DNA of 64,000 nt from Cadophora sp. MPI-SDFR-AT-0126 (GCA_020747065.1 JAGMVK010000003.1:620001-684000), one strand, 5' to 3'; counted from the first letter of the stretch, positions 11,498 through 24,514 are shown. Made by a program: numbers and translations. Notes: generated from the letters alone by a model not told the origin.

Positions 11498-13493
11498 GGA
11501 GAGGGTATGTCGTCCCATTTACGTGAAAATACCAAGACAGGCGTGGCTGACGCCCATTGCTCAGCATACTCCACGTAGTATACGTTGAGGCTGTCCATTG
11601 GTACAGCTCTCACTTCCACCATTTTTAAAATGGTGCTTACCAATGTTGATTTCTTTTTGTGTACTGAAATCTTGCGAACCTAAATTGGCAGCTACTGGTT
11701 GAGGCTTTTTCTGATTGAAATGTCATTTTAATCTCCTCTTTTGACGACGGACAACACTTGGTCTATTGCAAAATGAACCCACAGTCACGGCCCCAGTTTT
11801 CAGTATTTCCCTATTTTTCCTACTCCATGCTCTCTAGCGCTTTCTGTAGCTGCTTTCTTTGGTGTGCGATTGGTGTTGATGCTTGGGAACCATTTGGCAA
11901 CGGCACACAGCAAGGACGAGGATGTTAAAGGTTTGGGCTTCTATCGGGCCACATCACATATCAATAAAGTAGTATATGCTATGATCCCTGAAATTGAAAG
12001 TCGTGCCCAAAATCGCGCCCCTTTGCAGAAAACAGAACTCGCGATCTGCGAACCTCCAGCTGAACTTGGCGCAACCAAAACTGTCATGCAAGCCTCCACC
12101 TACAGCCTTGCGGCCCAAGTTTAGAGAACCATAGGATCTTCCCAATATTGCTCATCGAGGTGATGGCACTCATGAAATCAAGCCACTTTCACGAAAGTCG
12201 CTTACACCGCCAGATGCCAACTCATCATGCCGAATGCTGAAGCCCATCCATCGCAGAAGCGACTCCATACAGATCTACAGATGCCCATCCTCGCCGCCTT
12301 TGACTATGCACCCCGCGCCATTGAACTCCTTCATGCTGCAGAGAACACAGTAAAAGCAAGAAATCAGGCGTTGCTTCGGTACGCGGCAGAGCGCTGCTTG
12401 GCTGCTTTTACGAGGCGAGCGGCGATCAGTGCTGGGCAACGCTGACTCGCACCTTCTCGATATTCTATTGTGCAGTCCGTTGCCAAAGTTCAAGGCTTGC
12501 ATCATCAGCCTTTCTAAGTCATAAAGGCAAGTTGGGCATTCACTGCAGCCCTGGTAGAGTGACGTTGAAATGAAAGCAAAGAGCGGGCCCCTTTAGTCGA
12601 TCCTCGGTACCAGGCGAGACGGGACATTGACGGGAGAGTGAGCGGAAACCAGCACCTCACAGTTTGCGAATCTAGAAGTATGCTATTGAAAGCTGATCAG
12701 ATAAATCAGGTATGAAATAAAACTTGCGTCACAATCATTATCTTCAGCTGGTAACTCGCATTTTTGATGTTCAGTATCAGGATCTTTCATTAGCAAAATC
12801 GTCAATTCAACCCTACCATACGAAGCACGCATTGTATCCTCATGATGATGGTTTTCTTCTGGCGGCTACTTTGACCCAGTGGAAATATACTAGATTACTC
12901 AATGAATCAATCCGTGAGTCATCGAGCGCTGTGAGGTGCGGTATGATTGCCGTCCGTGTATAAAGGTAACTGACAGGCTTGCTTCAAGTCGAGTAACCTG
13001 TGCTGGTGAATCTTGAAGAAAACCAAACGATCATGATTGACCTGTTTTCCCAGAATGACTTCGTAAAGGAACAGTCAAAGGCACGCTTTTTGCAGAAATC
13101 ATGATATTCCCGGTTCCTGCCTCGTGAGGCACAAGAATGGCTTTTTGCTTCGACGGAAGAGCTGAATAATCTTACCACTGAGACATACAATGGCGGTGGA
13201 GCATCTCTGGTGGCTTGCACTAGCTTCGGCGTCAATGCCCACCACAAGGCTTTTACTTCCAATCACTCCCGCAATTTTCATGCATGTGGAAGTCCTGCAT
13301 ACGGACTATCTTCTCCCATGTCGGATAGGCGTAGCTACGGGCCAAGGAGTTGGCACAACACATGATAGTGTAGAGCCGCAGTCACGGGGACTTGGGGGGT
13401 AAAACCGCCCCGTGGCACGTCAACTCATATATTCCAATTTTTCAAGTCTGTGGCACAAATGCCTCATACGATCCAGGACTAAGGCTGCTTGCA
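11498..13493. other. Intergenic, no gene supported
   Basis: Frames of 60-92 codons at about 11864-12124, 12227-12445 and 12724-12963 have no recognisable family, no paired splice signals and no paralogue in the window. Unlike copies 1 and 2, there is no coiled-coil partner gene upstream of DUF6590 copy 3. If one existed it has been lost from this interval. Confidence 0.5.
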
Positions 13494-16236
13494 ATGCCCT
13501 CCCGCCGATCCAAGAACCACAGTTCGGGTCGGAGCGAGTGGACATATAGTGAGGAACGCATATGCTATACACGGTTCCGGTACAGTGGAAAGGGTATGTG
13601 TCTCTGTCATTGAGGCTAAGACCGACGAATAACTTATTTATTGGCGACTCTAGGCGGCTAGCACTGGCAATTCAAGAATGAAAAGGGGGAAGTTACATCT
13701 AGATACGTCGAATCGCAAGGAAATTTGAGCTCCAAGCAGGAATATCATTCTGGTGATCGCCCTGAAACAGAAGATGCTCTACTGGACGAGGAAGATGAAG
13801 ATGTCGAAGACGACCAGAGCGTTGGGACACTGACTCAGGGGATGTCGAATATGGGTGTTCAGAAACATCCATCGTCCCAGTGGAGTATTACAGACCACAA
13901 CCAGGGACAAGACGCCTCGAGCTACGACGTCTACTCGACTCTCCCACCAGGACGTCATGATGCTGCAGACAATGGCAAAGGTACTCACCTTCATCCTAGT
14001 TGTCTAAAAGTCTTGATGGCTAATCAGTGCCGAGGCTCGTCATACAATGCCAACGCTGGTCCCCCACAGGGAGAATATCCTCCTCCTAGATGGCAAAGTT
14101 CCGTGGACAGCACCATCAGGACCAGCAATCCTGGAATATCATACGAACTAAATGACAGACGTGAGGACTTTATTTCTTCATGCTACAGTGTAGCAAGTAC
14201 TGACATGATGTAGACTTCAAAGTGCACGAATCCAGAAAGTTCAAGTGTGGCAAGGTAAATCAACTCGCGAGGCTATGTTAACTTAAATGAGGATTCTAAG
14301 TAGCTATAGGTCTTTAAGATCATGTGGTCAGAACCATTTGGGTCTAACGGCACAGCCATCACGTCCAGGGCCCCCACGAGACACGCTGGGTTTTCGAAGA
14401 TGAGACGCTTCGTGATTCTGAGCTGTTTTGATGGCCATTGTTTGTGCTTGTAAGTCCAAAGTATGGACATTTTCCACAATAGGCTCCGCAAACTTTGCAA
14501 CTGATATATTCTATAGACCAATTCTCACGTACTCACACCAGGGAACTCTGAAGTACGAAGTTCATGCAGATGGTCATGCTGTCATATACACTGACAAAGC
14601 TACTGGTCCTGGGCCATGCTTATTACCTGGCGAGATCCTCAAGAAAATGGCACTTCGAATGGAACCTGAAAATAGCTCTCACAAGCTTGACCCGACTTCC
14701 AGGGTCAACTATGCCAAGGTCTATACGGTGGAATATAATGTCAAAGTTCAGTTCATCGGAAGACTAACTCGCAATTCTCAAGCTCAGCTAATTGCAGACT
14801 ACAACAGGCAGCATCCTCCTATCAAGGAGATAGAACCGGAACCTGGATACGTGATATAACGGAACTTGGCGCAGAATGACACGTATGGCCCGAATGAAAA
14901 GAACAAGGCTGCGCCAGAGCAAGGGTATTTAGTAGCTCAGCAATCTATGGAGAACCCTGCTTCGAGCCAAAGTCCACTATTCCAGGATTTCTGCGCAATT
15001 CCAAGTAACTCATACAATGACTCTGATTCTCAAAGTCAAGCAAATTCAAACTCTGAACAAACACAGGACTTGTATTCAACAGCTGTGCCTCGGGTTTCAG
15101 GAGACTACTTCGTCTCTACACAAGCCTGGGACCCTATGGCGGGATACATACACCACCTTTACACCAACCCCTCAGCTGAATATGAAGTTGAAGGCGTGTC
15201 AGCTACTGCTGTAGCATCAGGAATAGGACCCAATGCTTTGTCGACATTAGGTTCTCCTTGGCGTTCAACATATGCATCTTCAACCGACAGCTTCAGATAT
15301 GGTCCGAAAAGTTCATACCGAGACCACAATGATGACACCACATATCATAGAACTCATACTGGAAGAACGGGCTCTCATGAGAGCTTTGGAATACAGGGTA
15401 GTGCGGGGAGAAAAGTAGAGCAAAGACAAATGAAATCTTCGTCCCCGACCAGGAAAAAGGAAATGTCCCAGCACGATAAGGTGGACACTAATAAAGATCA
15501 CGTTGAAGGACAATATTTACTGCCAAGTTCCTGGATGCCGCAAGCAGCTTCGGAGCCAGATAAATTGTCGCCTGAGGACAATGTTAACCACGATACAGCA
15601 CATGCGCCGCGTAAAGGCAGCTTCAAGTCAATTACATTGCCTGCTGTAGGCGCACAATTCGATACCGTAGCAAAAGCTTTTGGAGAGACACCAGCTACTA
15701 AGATATACGAACATTCTGGACTCGTAGTGCTTTGCACCTTACTTACACAGAACGATTTGATGCTTTCGATCTTCAAAAAAATGCCCCAAACGACCCTCAC
15801 CGAAAGATATGAGACCATGGTTCATGATTGCTTAGTGCAATTTTCAGAAAATCTTCAGGCCGAGCTTCGAACGCCTTTTGCCCTCAACGTTGCTGAAGCA
15901 GCGCGAAAGTACCCCCAGCAAGTCGCAGGATTTCTGAAGAGAAAGTTCGAGATCACAGCAAACTTCAATCACAAAAGCATAAAAACAATCGATGACGAGG
16001 ATTTTAGGGGGCTATCCTTCGCTGTGCGTGATTTAAATGTGGACAGCAATTCAATTTTGTTGAGTATATTACCCACAGTTGCTTTCAATGTCTTGAAAGA
16101 AGAACTCGATCTACATTTGCATCCTGACCCCATCACGAAGGCTCTACTCGAAGTGGGGCCAATGACTCAGGAAGGTCCTTGTCGTTGGCTATCTCGTACG
16201 ACATACAGTACTAGGCAACTGATATTAACCACTTAG
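13494..16236 (+). pseudogene. DUF6590 gene copy 3 with two in-frame stops
   Basis: Exons align with copy 2: 13494-13593, 13654-14160 (possibly with a 54-nt in-phase intron from 13981), 14214-14254 (41 nt, as in copy 2), 14310-14449, then 14517 onward. All donors (GTATGT, GTGAGG, GTAAAT, GTAAGT) and acceptors are intact and phases agree. The only lesions are TAG at 13659-13661, just after exon 2 begins, and TAA at 14857-14859, right after the DUF6590 domain. Beyond the TAA the same frame stays open for 458 more codons to 16236. That tail is Ser/Gln-rich, then has about 200 residues of globular-looking sequence of unknown family. Domain marks include GKVFKIMW, RRFVIL, PILTYSHQ, and SRVNYAKVYTVEYNVKV. 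Both stops fit single C-to-T changes at CpA (CAG to TAG, CAA to TAA). Alternatives: translation starting later, or stop readthrough. Confidence 0.68.
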
Positions 16237-16647
16237 CGATTCCCTACCAAAACTCACCCTCTTACGCTTGGGATTCCCACGCACCCTATAGGTAGATAGA
16301 TAATTCCTTTTATGATGTTTATAATTAAAGCTATTAAAATGCTTTTGCAAATTTCATTTGTATTTATTCTTATTATTTAGAGATATATTAGTTCCTAAAA
16401 TCTCACGTGTTATTTTCGTATTGAATTTTGCGGGGAAAAGCGCGTTTCGCGAACACTCGCGTGTTATACTTATTTTTATTTTATTACCTCTTTAATAAAT
16501 CAAATAAAAAAAATCTATACTTATATAGTAATTAATTTAATTAATAGATATCCTTAAGTATTAATTGAAAAGTCCTTAAGAATACCCTAAAACCTTTAAG
16601 TGTAAGGTGTGAGTTTTAGTGGGGAAACACCTTTCGGCTAATATCAG
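16237..16647. other. AT-rich spacer, possible transposon remnant
   Basis: Low-GC sequence between copy 3 and the next pseudogene. Two short similar blocks, at about 16421-16452 and 16608-16637, share a TTTT.G.GGGGAAA core followed by TTTCG in the same orientation. This could be a degraded terminal-repeat relic, but I cannot assign a family. The 5' end of the downstream pseudogene seems lost here. Confidence 0.3.
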
Positions 16648-18826
16648 TTGAGGGTTACTGTACACTGGGAGGTTATCTCCCTTCTCCATAACGAGTTTCC
16701 TGCCGGTCAGGCGTTGGGGAAAGTGATGACGATCTCAGGAGGAGACATTGATGCTCAGGCACAGGGCTGCGCAGAATATCTGGCATCAACGTGGTGCGAT
16801 TTTGGAAGTGTTCTGATGGAAACTTTTGAGGGCCTAATCAAGCCGGGCTCAAATAGTACGTCTTTGTATACTAAGCTTCCCGTGCTGCCGAGCTGACACA
16901 CAGAGGAACAGTGGTAGAAAAGAGTAACGAACATGTGGCCTTTTTAGCAGAGTTCCACAGACAAAATGAGTCATCGGATCAAGATGAGTCATGCGTATCA
17001 CTGTCTGTTAAGGCGATGCAGTCGACCCATGCCAAGGTCATTTCTGCCGTATCGTAGCTGTGTGCTGCTGTTCAGCCCTCGCCATTCCAAAAAGTAGCTT
17101 TCTCTTCTGCATTAGTCGAAGCTACAAGGAGTGAAGAAGGTGAAATGAGAATTATTATCCGATGGGATGCCCTGGAAGAGCTTTCAGCAGAAAACTGCTG
17201 CTGGAATCCGTTGTTTCCGCATGCGGTAATTGCTAAAAACTTTCCAGTCCGGGAAAGATCAGGAGGGAAGGGTCCGGAAGTCTCATTCTCAAACATGACG
17301 TCGCTGGCTCAAAACGTGGATCTGGTTGAATATAAAGGTGGTCTGGTAACCGAAGGACTAATATGGTATCTGGTTCCTTCAGCCTTGCTCCCTGAATGCG
17401 ATATTCAGTGGCACCTTGAATTTAAACGACAGGGAGGTAAATCGTCGCGAAAAAGGACGCTGTTCGAAATTCTGAGACAGGATCACTTATCCAATTGGTT
17501 CAAAACTCTTGAAATACGTCGTATATTTGAAAGCAGATGTTTTTTGGGGTGGGCCGACGAAGTGGACGTAGTGATTGGGACGAAGGCATACTCGCAAAAG
17601 AAATTGGGATGGTCTCAAGCCGATGAATGTTTGGAAAGAGGTCACGGATTTTGCCTTTTAAGATCTTATCAAATTTCCAGGGAGATTGAAAGCTTGGAGG
17701 ATTCCGGATACAAAGATTGCGGTCATTCCATGGCAGTCAATGATATATCATGACGGACATTGGAAAGAGCTAGGGACGTTTCCGCCACAATCGATGACGA
17801 CTCTAATGCTAATGCATTGATGTACGACAAAAAGTCTCGGACAGCTTTTCTCCTTCCAAAAGCCGATGTTGTACTCCTTTTGGCCCACAAGACTATCAAC
17901 CGGCGACACTTCAAGCTTTTTCGTGGAAAGAAACCAACCACACTTCCATTCGCATCGCGTTCTGTTGTAACAGTCGAAATTCTGCAGCAGAGCCTCGGCT
18001 TTTCCAAAATCCGAGATGGTGATCACTCGACTCCTGGGCAATCAAGCTTCTGCACGGTTGTAGAAGAGGCGTGGAACAAGCTAGATATTGTTCAAAGCTG
18101 TTTGAAAAATGCAGAAAACAGATTGGCCGCTATTGGAAAAGGTGCCCCCAAGTATCTACACGGAGTAGAACTCAGGGATGTAGAAAACATGGCCACAGAT
18201 ATGATCATCAGGCAGGTAGAAGTGGATGAACCATGGGTCCACCTGGTCACGTCTGAACTCTTAGTACCCGTACTCTTTTGCCAAGGACTCGGCCAACCCA
18301 TCAAACCCACCATTCCAGAGAGGCTCTGCACACCATGGGCTAAAGTTCCAAGTCAAAGAAACGTCTTGGTAACAACCGGCCAATCGCTTGTCCTCTCCTT
18401 GAGCGCCATGAGGACGGAGATATAAACACACGGCTGGATCAGAAAGTTCAATGGGTAGGCCGTGGAGCAGCAGCGGAGGAAGTAGCGGATTGTTGCTTGA
18501 TCTATAGTCGCAGACATGGCTTACAAGAGGCTGTCTATCATGAACAACAGCTAAAGATCGTCAAAGATGCCGAGCTCGACAGACACATTTATAGCTTAGT
18601 CATGCAGTGCCAAAGGAGTGGCTTTGTCTTTACCTCCTCGCGAGCGAGGAAATGCCCTGCAGAATTGACTGCTAATACCAGGGTTACACTTGGCGACGAG
18701 GGAGTTGACGAGGCCGACGATGTGCCAGAGGGTAGCAGCAATACATCTGCCGAGATGGAATCGAGCACGAATCTCGAACAGTCCACAGGGCACATATCAG
18801 GGTTGTCTAGTATTTACTCTCTGTAA
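16648..18826 (+). pseudogene. Broken fungal hypothetical protein gene
   Basis: Several consecutive frames together resemble a large fungal protein family that I recall only as hypothetical. Segment 1 (16648-16862) reads like its N-terminal part (GQALGKVMTISGGDIDAQAQ) and lacks an ATG. A roughly 50-nt intron starting GTACGT at about 16857 would join it to the next frame. That frame continues through about 18390 with two stops, TAG at 17055-17057 and TGA at 17751-17753, in otherwise continuous coding sequence (RWDALEELSAENCCW; later YDKKSRTAFLLPKADVVLLL; then VLFCQGLGQPIKPT). Near 18390 the coding sense moves to another frame (ERHEDG..., then IYSRRHGL) ending at 18826, which implies a small indel. 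No upstream start is visible; the 5' end runs into AT-rich spacer. I judge it non-functional. Confidence 0.62.
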
Positions 18827-19950
18827 CGACGCAATATTACTAAGTGCAGTATTAAGTATGGGAGCAAGAGGGTAGGTAAATAGTAATATTATAGGTCTGG
18901 TACAAAGGAAATAAGAAGGTAAGGAGCCCTTATAGGGGGAGCGGTCCTATATATACATGAATCTAGTCCGGCTTCCGTCCGGTAATATTCTGGCTAAACC
19001 TAAGTACTCCTATTTCTAGTACTTCTATTACTTTAACGTTATATTACTCCCCTCTTATAAGAGAGCTTACTCTTAAGCTCTGAATTATATTTCTATGTAG
19101 AATTATTATTATATAAAATAGTAGAAATATATAGCTTTAGTAGGGAGATTCTAGAAAAAGTATTAATCTAGTAATACTAGTTAATAATAATAGTAGTAGT
19201 AAGTAAGGTAGTAATCTAATTATAAAGCTATTTAAAAGGCGTCTAAATTAGGTCTAATAAGGCTATAATTACTTATTATTATATATATTATAGTACTTAA
19301 TAGCGCAGATCTTTAAAATTCTGACTTTCTTTTTTAAATAACTATAACTTTAAGCTCTATAAGTAAACCTTATATATAGAGATTTATTAATCTATATATA
19401 TTACTAATATATTTTAATAGTCCGTATTAAATAAAATAAGTAATTTAAGAGTAAGTTAAGTTCTAAATTCCTAGTAGTTTAGTAGTAATTTAGAATTAAT
19501 TTAGTGTATTAATATAAATAATACTTACTTTAACTCCTATTAATACCCTTAAGTTTACTTACTATAAGTATTATATCTGATATATCTATTTACTTACTAT
19601 AGAATTAGATTATATTTATGAATTTAATAGTACTAGAAGTAAGAAGTATATGTACTATAAAAAGTAAGTAGAAAAGTATAATTCTATAAGTACTTCTTAT
19701 TTCCTTTTCCTAAATCCTAATTATTATAAATATAGTCTAATTATAATCCAGATAAGCTAAAATACTAATTTCTGTATTAGATTCTGTACTATATAGCTAA
19801 GGAATATTATAAGCTCTCTCTTACTATTATTACTAAAGATAATAAAAGTATTATTTCTACCTCTTAAGAAATTAATACTAGATTATATATTACTACTACT
19901 AATACCCTTAAGATATAGGATAAGCTATAGTTAAAGTTATTAAAGAAAAC
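18827..19950 (-). mobile_element. Inverted relic related to element A 3' region
   Basis: RIP-like sequence; for example 19141-19260 contains no CA and no TG. Its reverse complement is recognisably similar, over several hundred bases, to the 3' untranslated part of element A (about 50440-51060). Both share TACTTATAGAATTATA and TACTACTAAACTACT. A GC-richer patch with CCGGA...CGGACTA lies at 18966-18986 here and at about 51018-51042 in A. So this is probably the 3' end of an A-family copy in opposite orientation. A possible LTR edge (TGTAACGACG) starts at about 18823, abutting the pseudogene. No reading frame survives. Confidence 0.45.
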
Positions 19951-20165
19951 TGTTAGTCCACAGGCCTATACAGGACATGTCTTAGCTAGAATAAGGGGTA
20001 GGACCACTTGCAGAGGCGATTCAGTAGTGTTTCGGAGATAGTATATAGTCTAGTATCTTTTAACTTTTCTTAGAAATATATAGATTTTCTACACTATTAA
20101 GCTTAATATATATATATATGATATTTACGTTTAATTCTTAGCTTATATTTAGTATTAAATTAATA
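19951..20165 (+). repeat. Element A 5' LTR
   Basis: 215 bp, beginning TGTTAGTCCACAGG and ending TTAAATTAATA, matching the 219-bp copy at 51198-51416 that begins TATTAATCTATAGG and ends GAACCGACA. Most differences are C/T or G/A transitions plus a small TA-repeat length change. The first base pair of the right copy and the last bases of the left copy are RIP-altered. Confidence 0.8.
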
Positions 20166-23100
20166 CTAATTAGTAATTAATACGTACTATAGAGTAGATA
20201 AGTTATAATAAGAAAAGTAGCGATTTTAATATTAAGTACTTAGTTATACTTAATAGGTAACTCTTTGAAACTAAATTAATAAGTAGTGATTTAGGAGTAA
20301 GGAATAGGTATTATATTTAGATTATAAATCTTATATACTTATATATATAATAATAATAGCGATTTTTTTTTAATAATTATTAAATTAATTACTTAATTCT
20401 AGTTAAAGAGTTTTTAAGTAAATAATACTATATTTAAAAGATTACTAATTTAGATATAAACTATAATTAAAGAAATACTAACTATTTTAGATTAAAAGGA
20501 AAGAGTAGAGAAGAAAGAGAAAGTAATAAAAGTAGTATAGATAGGACTAAAACTAGTAAAGGAACTACTAGAGGATCTAATAAAGCTTTTATAAAAGTTT
20601 TGGAAACTCTTCTATAATAGTAGTAAGAAAAGTAAGTTCCTTTTCTAAGATTACTAAAAGTACTTTAGAAATTAATCTCCTTTCTATTTTTCCTAAATAA
20701 GGAAATTAAAGTAAATTATACTATAAGACATATTATAAGCTAATAGTGTTTATATATAATAAAATAGAATACTAGTATCTATTACATTAGCTCAAATAGT
20801 ATAAGCTAAAGATAATATTTAGCTAAAGGATTAGTTAAGATTATAGATTTAGAATATTCCTAAAATAGTACTAGATTAGATTTAAAGTACTCGCTAAGTA
20901 ATAACTTTAATTACTTAAATACTTTACTAAAGAGTACTTTTACTATATTAATATAATAAATTAATAGTAATAATTAATTCTATTAAATTAACTCCTCTAG
21001 AGAAGAAAAGGGGATATACTAATATGTTTAATTAAAAAGTAATTTTCTAAGGGCTAAGGTATCTTAAAGCTTAGATAATTTTATTACCCCTACTTATATA
21101 AAACTCACTATTTTAGACAATAATTTATATAGTATAATACTACTAGTTTATATAAAGAGGGAGTTCTTATTTATCCCTAGAAAAGAATTCCTAAATATAG
21201 TACTAATATAAAGACTGAATAAGAATCTATTACTAAATCTAGTGCCAGCCCCGGATATATACTCGCGGGATAAGTCTTTGCCTTTATTTACAAGACTTAG
21301 ACCTAATAGACTATATACGAAGTAGATATAACTGTCCTAGTATATCTAAGATATATTAACGCAGGACTAATTAAAGTCCTTAGTAAGTCTTAGTAAGATA
21401 TACATAAAAGAGCTTTAGTATAGTAAGTTTAAAGACTACTTAAATAAGAAATTATATATTTTTACTAACTTTTACTAAAAAGCTAGTATTAACTATAATA
21501 TTTAGTACTAAGTATTTCCAATAATACTTCAGAATAGAGTAAGTTTATACTATTATTAGTACCTATAGAATAAGGGATATAAATTTAATAATCTTATTAA
21601 AGTAATACGTACTAACTTTGAGACGAAGGAGAGAGCTAATTAATTCCTTAGTTATTAGTTTAGCTTAACTTTTTTATTATTTTAAGCTAAGTCTTACTAA
21701 AAAGGTAAGCTAATTTTAGTTTAATTGGAGAGCTTTACTAAAGAACTGTAAAGTATTTAATTTAGCCTTAAAAATAATAATATACAAAATAATAAGATAT
21801 TACGCGATAAGCTTATATAGGGAGTATTTAGAAACTTATTCTTTAAGATAGCGTTGTTTTAAGTATTACTTATATTTCCTATATTAATAGATAGCCTTCG
21901 TATAGCTTTAAGCGTAAAAATGACTTATAAGTCAGGACTATAAGTAAGAAAATACACCGGGTTAAGGCCAAATTACTATTGTTTTTACATAGCAAACAAA
22001 AAAGCTCTCTATTTAGATCAAAGGATGAAGTTTTTAGTAGGTAATAAATATAGAACTAAATTCTAGCTTAAACTAAGTTATATAAAGTATATTATTTGTA
22101 AGAAGATAGATTATTATAATAACTATTATTTTAATAAAGAGCAGAGAGTATTAAAGGTAAAGTACTTTATTAAGTGTAAAGTAGAAGGTATAAAGGTAAT
22201 TAACGATTCTTTTAAGGCTTACTTAGCGTATACTAAGGGAACTAGATTAGATTTAGATTAAAACTAAGGAGATTTTAGAATTTAGGAAAATAATCTAGAT
22301 TCCTAGGATTCTAATACTTTATTATATTCTAATAATTTATTAACTAGTTCTAATAATAGAAATAAAGATGGAAAAGCTTTCTTTACAACTGTATTTATAG
22401 TAAATAAGGCAGAATATAATATACGAGATATTATGAAAAGGCTTAATAAATAGAAAGTATTATATATACTAAAGAATAAAATTTAAAAACTACTCTAGGA
22501 AGAGAGGTATATAATATAATAAATAAATTAATTCTTTTAGGATCTTTTTATTAATATAGGAGTATTTAGTAAGAACATGGAAGGTATTAATTAATTATAT
22601 ACATTATAGTAAGTTCAAAATATTAAGTATAATACTAATTAATTAGGTAGGAATCAAATCTAATTTGGAGCTAGTTCTTATACCTTCCTAGGGATTATTA
22701 CGGTAGATACTCTAATTAAGGTTTTAGACTTCTATATTATAGATATAAACGTACTATTTTTAGTGTATTTATAACAACTAAATAAGATAAGTGCGTACTA
22801 TAATAACTTATAGAATATATTAGTTCAGAGAGATAAGAGGTACTTAATTATATAAAAGAAGAAGTATCTATGACTTCTTTTAGATTAGTATTATTAACTA
22901 ATTAAACCTTTAGTTAATATAATTAGCTAGTGCTATTTAATAGAGGCAGAGATTTGTTGGCTTTATAAATAATTTAGCTATTTATTAGTATAACGTCTGT
23001 AGTATTTACTAAACTAAGCTGGCTATAAGTCTAATTCTAATATTATATTACAAGTTAAAGAGATATGTAAGTACTGCCAGAAATATGCAAATACTCCACA

Positions 23101-24329
23101 CAGATTTAGATTTAAACTATAAGACAATGTAGACTTTAACTATATAGTTTACATTAATATTGTATAATTTGAAGAATAATATACACTTTATATAATAAAT
23201 AAAACTATAAGATTTAGAGCTACAAAGCTGCTCTAAAAGCACCCCGGTTTAGCTACAGTTCGGACTACTTTTAACGCATTTAAATTAGTATAAATAAATA
23301 TATATATTAAACTCCCTGACTTCGTTATCTATAACTATAGAACTAACTTTAACTTTGCGGAGTTTCGAAGTATACTTAGGGCTATAGGGAGTATACCTAA
23401 ACTTATCTTGGTAGAGGCGCACTACTTAATTAGTAAAGTAGAATAATATTATTATTTACTCTAATATACCTACGAAATTATTACAAAAGAGTACCCTAAT
23501 ATAAGCAATAAGAATCGCCTATAGATAGCTATTAAAGCTATTAACGATATAGCTAGACTAAATAGCTTGATCCTTATACTTCTTATTTTTAGTACTTATC
23601 TAAAAATAATGGAAATAGATTCTTTAAACCTATTTATTTAATAATATACAGAGATTATTAAGAGGGCTATAATAGAGGTACGCCAAATACATGCAAAACA
23701 GTAAGTTAACGATGCGCTAGTAACCTGTAATAGCCCTAATATAACGCATATTTATGATCTTAAGCTTTAAGATTAAGTATTAATTTAGCGTGAAAAGAAG
23801 GGATAGAAAAAACTATATACTTTTTTGGGAATGGAGGGCAAAGTATATAAAATAGATATAGATAATAGTAAAACACGTATATTTTGTTTAATATTAGTAC
23901 ATCTATTTAAGATAAATATATCTAGTATTAAATAAAAGAAAAAAAAATTGCTAAATATAACTCATAAGCTTAGCTTACTAGTCCAAAAAGTCCCTAAAAT
24001 TGCACTAAAAGCTCCCTAAATCACTATTAAAGTCCTATTTATAAAGCTAATCCTAGGATTACTAATAATTAATAATAATTATAATACTAAAGTATTTCTA
24101 ACTAAGAAGAAGATAAAAGATTAAGAGCTATTAATTAAGCTATACGTAGAGGGTAAGATTACTATACTTGGCCTACTATTTCAGTAATCCTAATAAACTA
24201 AGTATAAAGCTCTTATTAAGAGAGGTATTTTTATACCGATTTCTAAAAGCGATCCTAAAGTAAGAAATCATTATATCTTTAAATTAAGGATAGTAGATAA
24301 AGTGAAGGGTAAGGAGTCTATAATACTAT
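20166..24329 (+). pseudogene. Element A gag-integrase-RT (5' part), decayed
   Basis: Fossil copia polyprotein with dozens of stops. Recognisable: a CFY.AN.KA patch at about 21970-22015 (gag); at about 22625-22760 a PFLxxL-type lead-in; at about 23040-23160 the CKYCQKYANTPHRF motif; the first catalytic region (YINIV, originally an Asp) at about 23150. The E-bearing helix lies near 23410-23450 (VEAHYLISKVE). The RT start, with EGKITILGL and an IFKLRIVDKVKGKES stretch, is at about 24150-24320. The frame is cut by insertion of B at 24329/24330. Confidence 0.72.
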
Positions 24330-24514
24330 TGTAATAGGGTCGAAGGCCCACTACAAGGGTTTTTATTTTTCTGTTTTAGCTATAGATAGATAGGTTAGCG
24401 CTGCTAGACTAGTAATTATTATATTCTTCCTCTTACTTCTATTACCTAATTAGTCTATATATAAGTTATTCCCTTATTTACTATACACTTAATAGTACTA
24501 CTTTACTCTTTTAT
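24330..24514 (+). repeat. Element B 5' LTR
   Basis: About 185 bp starting TGTAATAGGGTCGAAGG. It matches 47985-48168 base for base apart from transitions and a 1-2 bp indel. The right-hand copy starts TATAGTAAGATCAAAGG. Each copy retains bases that the other lost, showing independent RIP of the two LTRs. Confidence 0.8.

Noticed and set aside
11864..12445. Two plus-strand frames of 86 and 72 codons
   Set aside because: No homology, no splice partners, no start context; lengths expected by chance at this GC content.
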